Of a DNA stretch of 64,000 bases, positions 63,360-64,000 are shown in pieces. The DNA comes from Dolichospermum compactum NIES-806 (GTDB lineage Bacteria > Cyanobacteriota > Cyanobacteriia > Cyanobacteriales > Nostocaceae). Positions within the stretch are counted from its first letter, which is position 1. The number at the start of each line of letters is the position of its first letter. The DNA is taken from the NCBI RefSeq assembly GCF_002368115.1, contig NZ_AP018316.1:2260927-2324926 (forward strand), written 5' to 3'. Position numbers and translations under genes: made by a program. The notes under the pieces were generated by a model. The model was not told where the DNA came from and did no database searches. It saw only the letters and a list, made by a program, of their open reading frames with translations.

Positions 63360-64000
63360 ATGAGCTACCCAACCACAATTTATAATCCTCAAATGCAAAC
63401 AATTATTACAGAAATTGTGTGGCAGAAAAAACTAGAAGTTGCACAAATGCAACAAGATATGACCTGGGCTTCCTTGCAACGTCAATTAAGTGCTGCTCCT
63501 ACTGTGCGGGACTTTTTTACGGCTTTGCAGTTGAGTATTTATAAACCTAGTTTAATTGCAGAAGTGCAAAAAGCATCACTTTATCATAGTGTAATTAGAC
63601 CAGATTTTGACCCGGTTACTATTGCTCAAGCCTATAAAAGAGGAGGAGCATCTTGTGTATCTGTTTTTACCGATCAAAAGTTTTTTCATGGTGGTTTTGA
63701 TCATCTACGTGCTATCAGATATCGGGTAGGAATACCTCTACTTTGCAAAGATTTTATCATTGATCCTTGCCAAATTTATTTAGCCCGTTCGGCTGGTGCA
63801 GATGCCATATCATTAATTGCGTCTATTCTTACAGATAAGCAATTACAAAGCTTTTTACGAGTGATTCATTACTTAGGTATGAATGCTGTTATCCAGGTTC
63901 ATAACTTAAATGATTTGGATAGAGTTTTAGCTTTAGAAGATGTGAGGATAGTTTCTATTAATAACCAGAGTTTAGGTGATTTTAGCATTAATATTAACAC
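63360..64000 (+). CDS. TrpC-like (indole-3-glycerol-phosphate synthase fold) paralogue, partial at window end
   Basis: About 213 codons before the window ends, start ATG 63360. Colinear with IGPS: KPSLIAEVQKASLYHSVIRP, AYKRGGASCVSVFTDQKFFHGG, IPLLCKDFIIDPCQIYLARSAGADAISLIASI, NAVIQVHNLNDLDRVLAL and SINNQSLGDFSI. Compared with the known active site (E51, K53, SPS phosphate loop, K110, E159, N180 of the Sulfolobus enzyme), E51, K110 and N180 are kept but K53 is Gln, the SPSG loop is SLYHS and E159 is Gln. It should be inactive as IGPS or do something else. It follows the hetP homologue on the same strand, 141 bases away. Confidence 0.85.
   Translation, partial: MSYPTTIYNPQMQTIITEIVWQKKLEVAQMQQDMTWASLQRQLSAAPTVRDFFTALQLSIYKPSLIAEVQKASLYHSVIRPDFDPVTIAQAYKRGGASCVSVFTDQKFFHGGFDHLRAIRYRVGIPLLCKDFIIDPCQIYLARSAGADAISLIASILTDKQLQSFLRVIHYLGMNAVIQVHNLNDLDRVLALEDVRIVSINNQSLGDFSININ

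Overview
The window is chromosomal DNA of a filamentous, heterocyst-forming cyanobacterium (order Nostocales). Evidence: many GCGATCGC (HIP1) octamers, heptameric short tandem repeats, photosystem II psbD, cyanobacterium-restricted families (DUF3318, CGLD27/DUF1230, DUF3082, DUF4359, iron-uptake SLH porin) and a HetP-family heterocyst-commitment gene near the right end. Base composition is AT-rich. Genus cannot be fixed from sequence alone; low GC and many decayed mobile elements would fit the Anabaena/Dolichospermum/Aphanizomenon group.

Layout. 1-5.3 kb: housekeeping (YbjN-domain protein, DUF3318, a STAS-sugar transferase fusion, rsfS, CGLD27, a zinc/SxxK-type L-asparaginase, initiator tRNA). 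5.4-11.5 kb: accessory region with an ArsR regulator, an alpha/beta hydrolase, then a leftward operon of DUF262 protein, AAA ATPase (DUF3696-like) and an unknown protein; the ATPase gene is split by an IS4-family element with a visible 7-bp target duplication. 11.7-16.9 kb: uvrA, then an AlbA_2/HATPase protein translationally coupled to a ParA-type ATPase. 17-24 kb: recG, a coiled-coil protein, tsf, rpsB, ddl. 24-29.5 kb: small membrane proteins, a candidate small RNA, a 92-bp MITE, a second hydrolase, DUF4112, decayed fragments and a ferrochelatase-family protein ending in six histidines. 29.5-34.8 kb: a scrapyard of a 5'-truncated tnpB with probable omega-RNA, a frameshifted ISAs1-family element, and a restriction operon (PD-(D/E)XK-methyltransferase fusion, Uma2, and an hsdS cut after about 45 codons).

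35-41.5 kb: exported metalloprotease, RNase II-family exonuclease, rpsR-rpmG, RDD protein. 42-48.3 kb: two Rrf2 regulators, each beside cysK; one cysK survives only as its first ~25 codons joined to a truncated cadD, while an intact CadD, TauE/SafE permease, broken PAP2, DnaJ protein and intact cysK follow. 48.7-55 kb: SLH porin, an isolated transcription unit with an unusually strong Shine-Dalgarno and a 23-residue ORF inside a folded RNA, a stand-alone psbD, inositol monophosphatase, thermonuclease lipoprotein, [2Fe-2S] ferredoxin, tRNA-Ser. 55.6-64 kb: NYN protein, small membrane proteins, tRNA-His, rsmA, ispE, response regulator, hetP homologue and a TrpC-like gene running off the end with key catalytic residues replaced.

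The most unusual items are the mini-ORF RNA near psbD, the DUF262-ATPase-unknown operon, the AlbA_2-ParA pair, the BcgI-like restriction fusion, and the degenerate TrpC paralogue next to hetP. All functional calls are by reading motifs; no database search was run.
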